DNA of 64,000 nt. It comes from Pseudovirgaria hyperparasitica (lineage: Eukaryota > Ascomycota > Dothideomycetes > Acrospermales > Acrospermaceae). A model generated the notes under the pieces. The model ran no database searches and was not told the DNA's origin. It worked only from the letters and a program-made list of their open reading frames with translations. Positions 21,620 through 32,588 of this stretch are shown here, piece after piece. The stretch covers positions 1,240,001 to 1,304,000 of the forward strand of contig NW_022985557.1 in assembly GCF_010093815.1 (NCBI RefSeq). The letters run 5' to 3'. The first letter of the stretch is position 1. The number at the start of each line of letters is the position of its first letter. The translations under genes and the position numbers were made by a program.

Positions 21620-21974
21620 GGTTCGGGACAGTAAATTCTTGGAAGCATGCATGGCAGACTTTGTGTGTCTCTTTAGTAGACACGGAAATAATATTAATGT
21701 TGTCCATGAACGTCTCCAACTATTTAACAATTGTCAAGTGTTGTGGTGCGACAAGGCTAATTGCCCTATCATAGGAGCCTGAGCCTGACGTGGCGAGAAA
21801 AAGCAAGCCGTCGGCACCCGCGACCCGCATTATTTTCCCCTGAAGATCAGCCCTACGCTCTCCGGCGGACAAACAAGCTCTTACGCCATCGACGTCTCGC
21901 TGGAAAGTCTATTCAGCATCAGCCTCCTCCCCACAATGCCCTGTCAAGACCCAGATTGATCAGGACCGTGGACC
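21620..21974. other. Intergenic: P450 3' flank and GT8 promoter
   Basis: This 355-bp spacer separates two plus-strand genes. Nothing beyond ordinary non-coding sequence is visible. Confidence 0.6.
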
Positions 21975-23338
21975 ATGCCAGTACGAGGGCGCCGATACAG
22001 CGATGATCCACTCCCATACTTTCCTCCTCCGGCATACACGCCTCGCAAGCGTGGCAGACCCTCGAACAACCCCATTGCCATCTTCCGGCGCAATCGGACA
22101 CTCATACTCGTAGGATGCTTCGTCCTGCTTGTACTATGGCGCCTCACGAGAGCACGTAACGCGTCGCCGCCGCCGCCGAAACTGACTGGGGCGGCGGCGA
22201 TGGCAAAGGCAGACTGGAGCAAGTATGCGTATAGTTTGTATGCGACTGATACGGCTACGCTATGCCATGCTGTCATGGTGTTTGAAGCGCTGCAGAGGCT
22301 GGGCAGCAAGGCGGAGAGAGTTCTGTTCTATCCGAGGCATTGGGATACGTTGGTGTCGAGTGCGACTGATCGGGATAGCCAGCTGCTGGTGATGGCGAGG
22401 CGGGACTACAAGGTCGTGCTGATGCCGACGAAGATCATGAATGTATTTGGGTACAGGACGCCTGGTGAGTGTACGCTCCTTCTCGACACGCACACACGAA
22501 CACGCACTTGACGGAGGAGGAGTAGTTGCTAATCTGACCACCACTACCACCAGACAAGCCGAAGAAGACATGGGATGAATCCGTGTCGAAGCTGTTTGCA
22601 TTCACGCTCACCCACTTTGACCGCGTCATCCACCTTGACTCCGATCTCACCTTACTCCAGAATATTGACGAGCTGTTCTTCCTACCCCAAGCCACAGTCG
22701 CCATGCCGCCCGCCTACTGGCAAGCCGAAACTCCTCACCCCCTCACAAGCCTCCTAATGGTCGTCGAGCCAAGCATGCGAGAGTTCAACGCACTCAAGGC
22801 GCAGATTGACGCTGGTGCAGAGCAAGAGACGGTCGAGGCGCGCAAATACGACATGGAGCTCCTCAACGAGCGCTACGGACAAACAGCGCTCACAATACCG
22901 CAGCGGCCGTACGCGTTGCTAACGGGCGAGTTCCGCAACCACAATCACACGGCATACCTGGGTAGCGAGGAGATGGAGTGGGACGCAGAAAGCATTATCA
23001 AAGAGGCGAAACTGGTGCATTTCAGCGACTGGCCCATGCCGAAGCCGTGGGTGCTATGGTCGGCCGAAGGACTGGCAGAGATGCAGCCTGACTGTGGAGG
23101 AAGCCACGAGGGCTCATGTGCAGAGAGGAGGATCTGGAAGCAATTGTACGACGGGTTTAGGGAAAAGAGAAAGGACGTCTGTAAACTGTTGAGTCTGCCG
23201 GCGCCAGACTGGTTTGAGTTGACGGGCAAGATCAAGGAGGGTGAGATGCATAGTGATCCAGGGCAGCAGGGCAAGATCAAAGGGGAGGCAGAAAGCATTG
23301 GGCATATTGATACCGTGACGAGGGGACATACGAGTTGA
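21975..23338 (+). CDS. GT8-family glycosyltransferase, type II membrane protein
   Basis: Two exons, 21975-22464 and 22554-23338 (89-bp intron, GTGAGT donor, branch in GCTAATCTGACC), give 424 residues. A short basic cytosolic tail precedes one membrane segment (LILVGCFVLLVLW, about residues 40-55), so the enzyme should sit in the Golgi or ER membrane with its catalytic part in the lumen. The YATDTATLCHAVMVFEAL opening and the DxD metal site in HLDSDLTLL are typical of the glycogenin-like GT8 fold, and HFSDWPMPKPW is the conserved C-terminal stretch. Yeast Gnt1 (N-acetylglucosaminyltransferase) is the nearest familiar relative in layout. The sugar donor and acceptor cannot be read from sequence. 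Confidence 0.8.
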
Positions 23339-25265
23339 CGAGGCACTTTCTGCAGGTTGTTGTATAGTGTAGAGTGAGTGTATAGTGCATGCATGCAGAC
23401 TCTCGCTGGTAATTAATGAGCCCGTGAGACCACCGTCACTACCATCCTGTCTAGTCCGTCGAGCAAGGCAGTCGATCGGCGATGCAGCCAGAAAATGAAT
23501 GATGACATTGGTTTCATTATTATAATTATAATCATCATGAGAACCGACCAATTGCTTGGTATTATGGCACAAGCTCCAGCGCCATGTAGAGTCGGGAGCA
23601 GCAAGCCGCCAGCCGCCATCAGCCATCAGCCATCAGCCAGCACCACCCAGAACAGCGGATTCGCTAGCTGATTCCTTGGGGAGAGACTGGCCAGCCCCAG
23701 CCCCAGTCCCGGCTTCCCCCTCCCCCCTCGTGGCCGCCACCCGATGCGCTGGGACGCCGTTCTGGATCTTGTCTTGCGCGTGGCCGCCTCGTTCGCCGGC
23801 CTTCTTGTCATTTCATCCGTCTGCATCTTAGTGAGGACATCACAATTTGTCGCTGTTGCTGAAGAAGGAAGAAGAAGAAGAGCACACATACACACAGCGC
23901 TGTCTGAAGAGGAGACTTTTGCGCGCGTGTGTGTGTGTGTTCTTGTGGCGGTCCACCAGGTGTACTGTAGGTAGGGATGGATTGGACAGGGCAAGGATGG
24001 ATGGATGGATGGCGGCGATGGCCAGCACCAGCACCAGCACCATCACAGAAACGCCACAACGATAGGCGAAAACTTGGAAGAATGGCTAGAGGCATGTCTA
24101 GAAGGCGTCGTCTGGTCGTAGAATAAGACTGACACGCAGACTAACTGCCTAGCTATCACCTACCAGCTACCTAGTTCGTGCACTCGTTCGTCATGCTCTT
24201 TTGGGCAGAGGAGAGAGAGAGGAGAGGCATAGAAAGACAGATCCTGCTGCTCATCGTAATAACAATCATAACTAACAGTATATACATTCTCACCGGATAT
24301 CTAACAAGGGATTAGACACTATCAAGTTGAGCCTAATTAATCAGTAGTCCGTTCACTCTCCCTCCCTTACTACCGTTGCCGTTGCGGTTGCGGTATGATG
24401 ACTGGTCCAACTGTGCGAAAAACGTTAAATTGTGCATCCATACACTTCGTCCCACCACTCACTCACTTACTTACTCCCTCACTCACTCACTCACTCACTC
24501 ACTCACTCACTCACTCACTCACTCACTCACTCGGCCTCTATCACTATTACTTCTTCCTAACTATTCTTCGCCTTTTCTTTTCCTTTTCCTTTGCCACTAT
24601 TACCACTGCCACTGCCACTGCCCAGAGCAAGCCTGTTATGTAGCAGCACAGCTCAGCTCCCTCATCTTTCTTGCCCCCCGTTGAGTCGCCGCCCATCACA
24701 GCTATTATATCCAATTATTGTCTCGCGTAAGAAAACACCCAGCTAAGTGTGTGCCCTACCTTGTTTCTCAGCCTTCGTTTTTTTTTATACTTTGCATACC
24801 TAGACGCCGTCCCACGCGCTTCATGTTCGCGTCATACCTCGCAAATGCTTTCGTTGGCTGTCCCTTTTTCTTGCTGTTGCTGTTGCTTGTACACACGGCT
24901 GACTTCTGCAGTTCCGGTTGGCGGCCCTCTGTATCCACTCTGCGCACTGCCTTTTACCTTGGAAACTGCCGTCTTGAGGCCTCTATTACACTCACACTCA
25001 CACGCACAGTCGCACTCACGCACACACACACACAGCTTCGACTTCGTCGCTTTCATACTCTAGGCCTTCTTGACCTCGTATTCATATTCTTCGCCTTCTT
25101 CTTTTACTCCTCCTCCTCATCCTCCTCCATCGACCCCTCTCACCACCCTGCAAGCTGCTCCACCCGCCTCGTTCCATCCTTGACTCGCCCATCTTCCTAC
25201 ATTCTCAACACACTATGCGACAGGACGCGTGGGCATCTCAGTCTGCGCAGATCAAGACCTAAGGC
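23339..25265. other. Intergenic 1.9 kb: GT8 3' flank and long RSR1 promoter/leader
   Basis: Long for this window. It contains GA/CA-rich stretches, a CTCA tetranucleotide array (listed separately), and a CT-rich leader with CA runs from about 24980 up to the RSR1 start codon. The long frames through 24718-25434 follow that pyrimidine-rich leader and resemble no protein. Confidence 0.6.
24477..24532. repeat. ACTC tetranucleotide array
   Basis: Thirteen or more uninterrupted ACTC units, bordered by diverged copies, about 730 bp upstream of the RSR1 start codon. Confidence 0.92.
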
Positions 25266-26207
25266 ATGTCTCAAAGAGAGTACCACATTGTGGTTCTGGG
25301 TTCGGGTAAGTGGGCGCGTAGTGGTCCCAGTTCCTGCTGCCATGCAAAAGGCTAATCGGGTTTTCCAATCAAGGTGGCGTCGGAAAGAGCTGTTTGACTG
25401 GTATGCAAGACCTGAGTTGGCGTACAACGTATGAAGGAGCCGCTGACTGTAGAAGCGCAATTCGTACAAAACGTATGGATCGAAAGCTATGATCCTACTA
25501 TTGAAGATTCATACCGGAAAGCTATCGACGTCGACGTACGAATTACCAAGAATTCCTATCGCGCACGCGCATTAGCTTACATTTTCTTATCCGCTAGGGT
25601 CGAAATGTCATACTTGAAATCTTGGATACCGCCGGAACAGAGCAATTCAGTGAGCCACAATACATCATCGCGACAGACAAGGAAAGCAAGCTAACTACAA
25701 ATAGCCGCCATGAGGTAAAAACGCGAACGGAACATCTCCGTCTCCACCGTTGCTAACTGGCATAGGGAGCTATATATGAAAAGTGGACAGGGATTCCTTC
25801 TCGTGTTTAGCATCACATCCATGTCGTCGCTCCAAGAGCTTGCCGAATTGCGCGAACAGATCATCCGTATCAAAGAGGATACCCGCATTCCCATAGTGCT
25901 TGTGGGCAACAAATCCGATCTAGAGGATGATCGGGCAGTGTCGCGCCCAAGGGCGTTTGCAGTCTCCCAGAGCTGGGGTAACTGCCCATATTACGAGACA
26001 AGTGCACGGCGACGTGCTAATGTTGACGAAGTCTTTGTGGATCTCTGCAGGCAGATCATCCACAGAGACATGGAAAGAGCCCATTCTCGACACCACGACC
26101 AACGCGACAGATACCGAGACGGGCGTGATCGCCATTCCGGCCAGAAACATGGCGGTCGCCGGTCGAGGAAGCATCGAGAGCGTGAGTCTCGATGTACTAT
26201 ATTGTAG
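25266..26207 (+). CDS. RSR1: Ras-like GTPase of the Rap branch, RSR1/BUD1 (KREV-1)
   Basis: Acts at the plasma membrane in polarity and growth-site selection upstream of Cdc42. Six exons: 25266-25305, 25374-25400, 25456-25535, 25598-25649, 25705-25714 and 25766-26207. The P-loop GSGGVGKS, effector region [10 protein letters not shown]3 box DTAGTEQF, G4 NKSD and G5 ETSA are intact. Thr in place of the Ras Gln-61 (DTAGTEQF) is diagnostic of Rap/Rsr1. The C-terminus is a long basic tail ([15 protein letters not shown]) ending in CTIL, a CAAX box whose final Leu predicts geranylgeranylation. Exon 2 is 27 nt and exon 5 only 10 nt, yet both are demanded by the invariant protein sequence. The acceptor of intron 2 is the second AG in TAGAAG. 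Confidence 0.93.
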
Positions 26208-26877
26208 CATGTATTTCTATATCTCAGCAAAGTACAGTATATTACTATAGATAATGTCCCATAATGCTGGTCTGGTGACGGCTGGACATGACGAGACAGA
26301 CGCCTGCCACGGAACAATGTCTCGGGACCGGATTACAAGAGATACAATGGCAGATCAGTTTCTCATCATACTCAACTCCGCCTGGGGTATCGAACCTATC
26401 ACCGATCGTTTCCAGGTCATGTGAAGCTCGGCCTCGATGCCGAAAGCTCCTTGAAGATACGGATGCACCATTCGGAGGAAGGGACCGCACCAGTCCATCC
26501 ATGGTGTACCACAGTACCTCACGATGCCTACGATAAAGTAGACATCAGCTTCACCGCTGGACGAAGCGTCATATAGCTAGTGCTTATATTGTGTCTATCG
26601 TCGCGGCTAAGCAAAGCTCCAAAAGCCACCAAAACCCCTCCAAAGGATGCATTGCCCCACCACGGGCAGTCGTCATTGCATATTTATGATCAATCCGTCG
26701 CTCGGACTTAGTATTACATCCGTAAGCCATATATCAGAGTAAAGCCAAGCTTCATCGTGCCAGACAGCTCCCAAGTTACACCACTTTCTCCACTCCTCCA
26801 GTTAAATATTCACAAACACTCTGGTGCATGCTCGGTAGACCTACAGTTTAAGCAATACTCCACGACTCTACTCCAGA
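26208..26877. other. Intergenic: RSR1 3' flank and aldo-keto reductase promoter
   Basis: This 670-bp spacer separates two plus-strand genes. No supported open frame or repeat was seen. Confidence 0.6.
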
Positions 26878-28138
26878 ATGCCTCTCGTAGCCACGAACCC
26901 GAAACCGAGAGTGATCCTAGGTCTTATGACCTTTGGGTAATCTTTATAACCCTATACAAACCACTAAACCACTCACTTACTTTTCCCCAGACCTCACCCT
27001 GAGCAGGGAGCCAGAATCACGTCAATGGACGAGTACAAAAAGTGCTTGGACTACTTCCAGCAGCAGGGCTACAATGAAGTAGACACTGCTCGCGTCTACG
27101 TGGGCGGCACCCAGGAGGCCTTTACCACAGAGGCTGGCTGGAAGGAGAGGGGCCTGACCCTGGCTACGAAGTGGTATCCGCAAACCCCTGGCGCGCATAA
27201 GCCGGCAGTGGTCAGGGAGCAGTTGGAAAAGAGTCTGGCCGAATTGAAGACGAATTGTGTCGACATATTCTATCTCCATGCTCCAGACCGGAGTGTTCCA
27301 GTGAGTCCCTTGTTGACGGCTTGATGGCTGATTGATCGTGGCGGTTCGCTGAGAATGGATGCAGTTCGACGAGACGCTTGAGGAGGTAAATAAGCTTCAC
27401 AAGGAGGGCAAGTTTGTTCAGCTGGGTTTGAGTAACTTCACCGCGTTTGAAGTTGCGGAGGTTTGTATCATGTGTAGGGAGCGTGGGTGGGTAAAGCCTA
27501 CCATCTATCAGGTAAGCCGACTTCATGTCTGCACCGGAATGGAAACATGCTAATTTCACCCAGGGAATGTATAATGCTATCAGTATGCTAGGTCATCATG
27601 ACGGGACGAAGACAAACTACTAACACACGTTTCAGCTCGCTCTCTCGAAACGGAACTTATTCCTGCGTGCCGCCGATACGGCCTCTCGGTCGTCGTTTAC
27701 AACCCCCTTGCCGGAGGCCTCTTCAGCGGCAAGATCAAAGCCCCCGAAGATGTCGGGACGGAAGGACGCTTCAGCGATGCGACCAAGGTGGGCGCCATGT
27801 ATCGACAGCGGTACTTCAAGGACGCCACCTTTGACGCGCTGAGAATTATCAGCCCGGTTGTCGAGAAGCATGGCCTCACGCTGCTTGAGACGGCATTGAG
27901 GTGGGTTGTGCACCATTCTGCGCTGAATGTCAAGGGCGATGGTCTGGGCAACCAGGACGGTATCATCATCGGTGTCAGCAGCTTTGGCCAGCTGGAAAGT
28001 AACCTGGCCGATTGCGAAAAGGGGCCTCTGCCTGACGACGTCGTGAAGGCTTTGGATGAGGCCTGGCTCGTGACAAAGGCTACGACTCCAAATTACTGGC
28101 ATTTGGACCTGAAATATACTTATAAGCTGAAGATGTAA
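26878..28138 (+). CDS. Aldo-keto reductase, AKR7 (aflatoxin-aldehyde reductase) type
   Basis: NADPH-dependent reductase of aldehydes and ketones, cytosolic. Exons 26878-26936, 26991-27300, 27365-27511, 27564-27582 and 27636-28138 give 345 residues. The opening PRVILGLMTFG, the catalytic tetrad (Asp and Tyr in DTARVYVGG, Lys in LATKWYP, His in YLHAPD) and the IIGVSSFGQLESNL cofactor stretch near the C-terminus are all present, and the length is normal for AKR7. Exon 4 is only 19 nt (GMYNAI plus one base) but is required for the conserved YNAITRSLETELIPACRRYG junction. Neighbouring RSR1 and CDC45 are unrelated. Confidence 0.9.
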
Positions 28139-28798
28139 GACTTGAATGGGATGAAGTTGTCGCGGCTTGATCACATGTAAAGTAGAAAGAAAACGATTTC
28201 ATGATATCTCGCTGTGAGAGCTTTCTAAACGCCGCTAAGTCAAGGTCATACACCTGTTGTTCAACACTTGAGCAACTCTTGGAAAGGATTAAATACAGAT
28301 GTAGGATGAAGGAGATGGATGGTCGATCAACAGATCGACGATCCGTGACGCTAGCCGCAAATGGCTACTCCCAACTCCGTTAGCGTCCCGTTCTACGCGT
28401 TGTTGCCGGTAATACTACACGCAGCACGCGCTCTAATAATCTACTTACTCCTACTGCTGCTGCCCCTGCTGCTCACAAACAGCCTACATCAGCTTCTTCT
28501 TACATGCTATATACATTACCTCTCGTGTTACTATTATGAATACCATTCTCGCATTCTTATGACCGCTTCCAGCTCTCAAGGTTGACTCTGGCACTCTACT
28601 AGCTCCGGCCGGCCAACGCGTCTTCCCGCGCGTCACCGCCAACCACCATTATTCTCAATTGCTCGCGTTTGCACACACACACCCACCATTGGTACACTAC
28701 GAGCTCGCTCAATTGTTTGAAAGATTGTTATTTTCACGGTCACCGTCCACCGCCTGACCAGGTGCACCGTCCGGAACCTCACACACTCCACAGCCGCA
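28139..28798. other. Intergenic: AKR 3' flank and CDC45 promoter
   Basis: This 660-bp spacer separates two plus-strand genes. It contains two ACGCGT boxes (separate entry) and a CT-rich leader. No gene is seen. Confidence 0.6.
28395..28621. promoter_or_regulatory. Two ACGCGT (MCB) boxes upstream of CDC45
   Basis: ACGCGT at 28395-28400 and at 28616-28621, the latter followed by a related CGCGCGTCA. ACGCGT is the binding site of the G1/S factor MBF, and replication genes are its classical targets. The boxes lie 180-400 bp before the CDC45 start codon. Confidence 0.6.
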
Positions 28799-31495
28799 AT
28801 GTACCTCCCGCGAGACTCGATATCGACCCTATACCTACACCTCAAGAAGACGAACAATTCCCTGTCCTCGCCCGTCTTGATCCTCGTTGCCCTCGAGCCG
28901 GATGCTCTGTGTGCGTGCCGGATCCTTATTTCGTTGTTGAAGCGCGACTACATATCACATAAGATCAAGCCGATAGCTGGGTATGGCGACCTCGCACGCG
29001 TTGGCACGGAGCTCGTCCGACCGATGCGGACAACGGAAGGTGGCAGCGGCGGCGTGGTCGTATGTCTGGGCGTTGGGGGCCTCGTCGATTTGGAGAATGT
29101 GCTGCGACTGGAGGTCGATGAGAAGGGAGAAGGCGGCATGGCCGGGGTGGAGCTCTGGGTGTTTGACTCGAGGAGACCGTATAATTTGACGAATATCTTT
29201 GGGGGTCAGGCCCAGGTGGCGGCTCAGGATGGACAGCTGGTGTCGAGGGAGCGAGGGGTTGTCAATGGACGCGTGTCGGACAGATATATACCGGGGAACG
29301 GCGGGATCTTTGTCTATGATGATGGGGATATTGACGAGGAGCTTAAGAGGGAGCAGGACGCGTATTGTGCGCTTGCGGAGATGCCTGAGGTTGATGAGGA
29401 TGAGTTTAACGACTCGGATTCGGAAAGCTCGGAAGATGGGGACGAGGACGAGGGTGGAAGAGAGCCCGTCGATACAACCGGGCTTCCGCCTTCCGGCCAG
29501 AAGAGGAAGACGTCTTCGGACAGAGAAGAAGATAGTGAGGAAGATGACCAGGACGATCGGCCTAGGCGGAGGCGAAGAAGCAACTCGGTGGGTAGTATTG
29601 ATCAGCTTGAAAAACGATCTACTGACTTGACATAGTCTGCATCTATTGACAGTACCGGGGAGCGACCGCGACGGCATGGCCTCATATCAATGGCCGGACA
29701 AACCGATAATTCATCAAACATATCCCGGGAGCCATCCATAAGTAGATCATCATCGCCTGCCATACACGGACCAAGACAGCCCTCTGCCCGCACGTTAAGA
29801 AAGCGACTATTACGCATGCGCCGAAGACATGAATCCGTCCTGGAGCAGTATTATGCCTTGGGAACGTCGTATTCGGAACCAGTATCGTCCATGATGTACT
29901 CTCTGGCTGAAAAGCTAGGTCGTGAGGACAACGATCTTCTCTGGAACGCAGTAGTCGGAGCCAGCAGTCTTGAGCTCTACGGGCGAACGCAGAATGGCAT
30001 TGGGCTGAACCCTGTCTCATCTAGCGGCCGATGGTCAGGATGGAATGGTGACCGGGGCGAACGAATACGACATGCTCTCCGCGATGAGGTGAACCGGCTG
30101 AATCCTCTCGACTCGAAAGAATTCATCCAGGAGACTACGGTGGGTGAGGCATACGGCGTGATACCGACGACGGGACGCTCGCCCACCGACACGTCAATAC
30201 GGCTGTCTCCAGAGCCAAAGTTTCTCTTAATTCGTCATTGGTCTCTGTACGACAGCATGCTACACTCGCCCTTCTTATCAACACGCCTCAGGATATGGAA
30301 CGATAACGGGCGTCGACGTCTACACAAGTTCTTGGCCAAGATGGGGATATCTCTAGCCCAATGCAAGCAAAACTACCAACACATGGACATGCAAGTCAAA
30401 CGCAGCCTACGAAAAAAGCTGCTGGAACAAGCGCCCGTCTACGGCCTCGAGGGTCTCGTGCCACCCGAAGAATCCCGCATCCCCAAAGAAGGCTGGGGCT
30501 TCGTCCGTTGCTGGGGCTGGAAAGCATGCCTCAGCGCCCTCGACGTCGGCACCATCATCGGCGCTATCCTCGAAGTCGGCGACGCATCCACACGCACAGT
30601 AGCAACAGCCTCCTCAAACGACCCATCCGACCCAGCACCATCCCAACCGCCCCCAACCACCGAAGAATCCGATCTCGCCCACCAGGAACACGTCACAGCA
30701 CGCTTCTTCACCGCCTACGACGCCCTCGCCGACATCAAGCTCCTAACCCAACACATCCCCACCGCACAGTCCCTCCACCGCGCCATCCTCCGCACAGGCA
30801 CCTCCCTCCTCGAAAAACGCCAAGTCCTCCACCTCAACGCCTTCCGCGTCGCCGTCGTCAAAGAGGGCCCCGACGTCCCGCTCTTCGCCCACCCAGGCGC
30901 CCTCATCAAACTCGCCCTCTGGATCGCAGAGGCCCTCGTCGAACAGGAAGGCAAAAAGGCAAGGGACGGCAACGGCGAGCTCGTCCTCGCTGCCCTTGAC
31001 GAGACCCGCGACGTCTATGTCATTGTTGGCCTTGGCGGTGGTGGCGGCGCCCGATTTGATCCCGATCGCGCAAGGAGGCGCGAGGAGGCGAAGAAGGCGC
31101 GCGAGGAGAAGCGCAGCAAGCGTCGCGCTGAAAGGGCGAAGGAGAAGGAAGCGAGACGCCTCCGTCGGCTTGCGAATGGGATGGACTCGGATGACGACGA
31201 GGACGAAGAAGAAGAAGACGCGACCGAAAGCGAAGGCTCCTCTGACAGTGACTCCGACGACTCCGACAACGACGACACAAGAAAAGCAGCGAGACGCGCG
31301 CACGGCAAGAATAGATTCGGTATTGCGTTTAGTGAGGTTGCCGATGCGACGGGCGCGCGCGTCCGGCTGGATCATTTCGAGCATTGTGTTGTTGAGGTCA
31401 AGAGGGATGATTACAAGGGGTTTTTGGAGGCGTTGAGTGAGAAGGCTGTTGTTGGGGGGATGAGGGTTAGGGGGGGTAGGGGGAGTGGGTATTGA
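28799..31495 (+). CDS. CDC45: CDC45, replicative helicase (CMG) subunit
   Basis: Part of the Cdc45-MCM-GINS helicase needed to start and elongate DNA replication in the nucleus. Two exons, 28799-29587 and 29636-31495, with a 48-bp intron, give 882 residues. The order is the N-terminal DHH-like domain (ILVALEPDALCACRIL, VELWVFDSRRPYNL), a long acidic and basic linker (DSDSESSEDGDEDE, then RPRRRRRS), then the central and C-terminal parts with the family stretches WNAVVGASSLELYGR, FLLIRHWSLYDSMLHS and FRVAVVKEGPDVPLFAHPGAL. The protein is longer than yeast Cdc45 because of charged insertions, including a KR-rich and D/E-rich stretch near residue 790. A start at this ATG gives the conserved MYLPRD opening. 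The ACGCGT boxes upstream suggest G1/S control. Confidence 0.95.
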
Positions 31496-32588
31496 TGGTG
31501 GTGATTTAGGGGGGAGGGTTTGCGGAGGACGATAGATGAGGAGGGTTGAGGGGGGAGGGAGGAGGGGAGAAGAAGAGGAAGGAGGAGGAAGATGGAATAA
31601 GGGTACCGGCCTATCGCAGGTGTGGTGTGGGTTTTTTAATATATATAAATATACATGTCAGGCAGGGCGTTGTTGTGTTATTGGGTTGTTTGTTTTGGTT
31701 CAAAAGGAGGGAAAGGGGGCGTTTGGATGGATTGATTGATTATTTTGTTGCTGTTGTTATTGTTGCCCTTTTGTTCTGATTTTTGTATGGACAGTGCGTG
31801 TGGTATGCTGTGCTGTGCTGTGCTGTGCTGTATATATCTCATCTGGATGTGCTGGATTAGCGATGGGAATTTACGATGGTTTTGCTGTTCTGTTCATATT
31901 GTCATGGTGTGCGTGTGTGATGATGTCGTCGTCGGGCTAAGGTGGTTGTGGTCAGTATATTCACACGGCCATTCCACCTCGAGTATGCATGCCATTGTAG
32001 CTATCCACGTCTAGCAAGGAGACTAATCACTATATATTCATCACAAGACAGGACAGGAGGTTTCATGATATGTGTTTAATTCAGTGTGGCACGCGAGATC
32101 TATATGTATCGCGCTGTGCTAAATGCTGTGCTAGTGCGACTACGCCAGGGGCAGGGCAGGCACGCCTCTTCGAATGTGCCCAGCTAGCTCCCTTATGAGC
32201 CAACAAGCTCTGAAGATGCTGTACAGGCCGCAGAAGAGTGATGGGTCCCGCCGGGGCCTCGGCAAACACGAGCTGTATGGACTGTCCTCGCGTATGGTGT
32301 GTCCTCGCTCCAATGTAGTAGTGCTCTGTCTGGTGTGATCACGTGTGAGAGTGAACCTCTCGATCCAGACGTCCAACAACAACATCTTCCTTCTCGCATT
32401 GCGTGTATCCAAGGGTCGCCCGATAGTTCAGACTGGTCCAATATACCTATCGAGCTCGTAAGGAGATTCAAGCAGCCGAAACCGACCAATGCAGTCGGGG
32501 CATACGTTTGTTAAATCAGCCGGTCCGAAAAGATTACATGTTAATCACTATATATTTGGTTTTCGTCATTGGGTCGTGCTCGTGTGGC
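31496..32588. other. Convergent 3' flanks of CDC45 and the copper regulator
   Basis: This 1.1-kb stretch lies between genes that point at each other. The first 250 bp are G-rich on the plus strand (GGGGGAGG runs), and a short CTGTG run occurs near 31815. No gene is supported. Confidence 0.6.

Noticed and set aside
24718-25434. 238-codon plus-strand frame before RSR1
   Set aside because: It follows a pyrimidine-rich leader and overlaps RSR1 exons in a wrong frame; hydrophobic look is due to CT-rich sequence.
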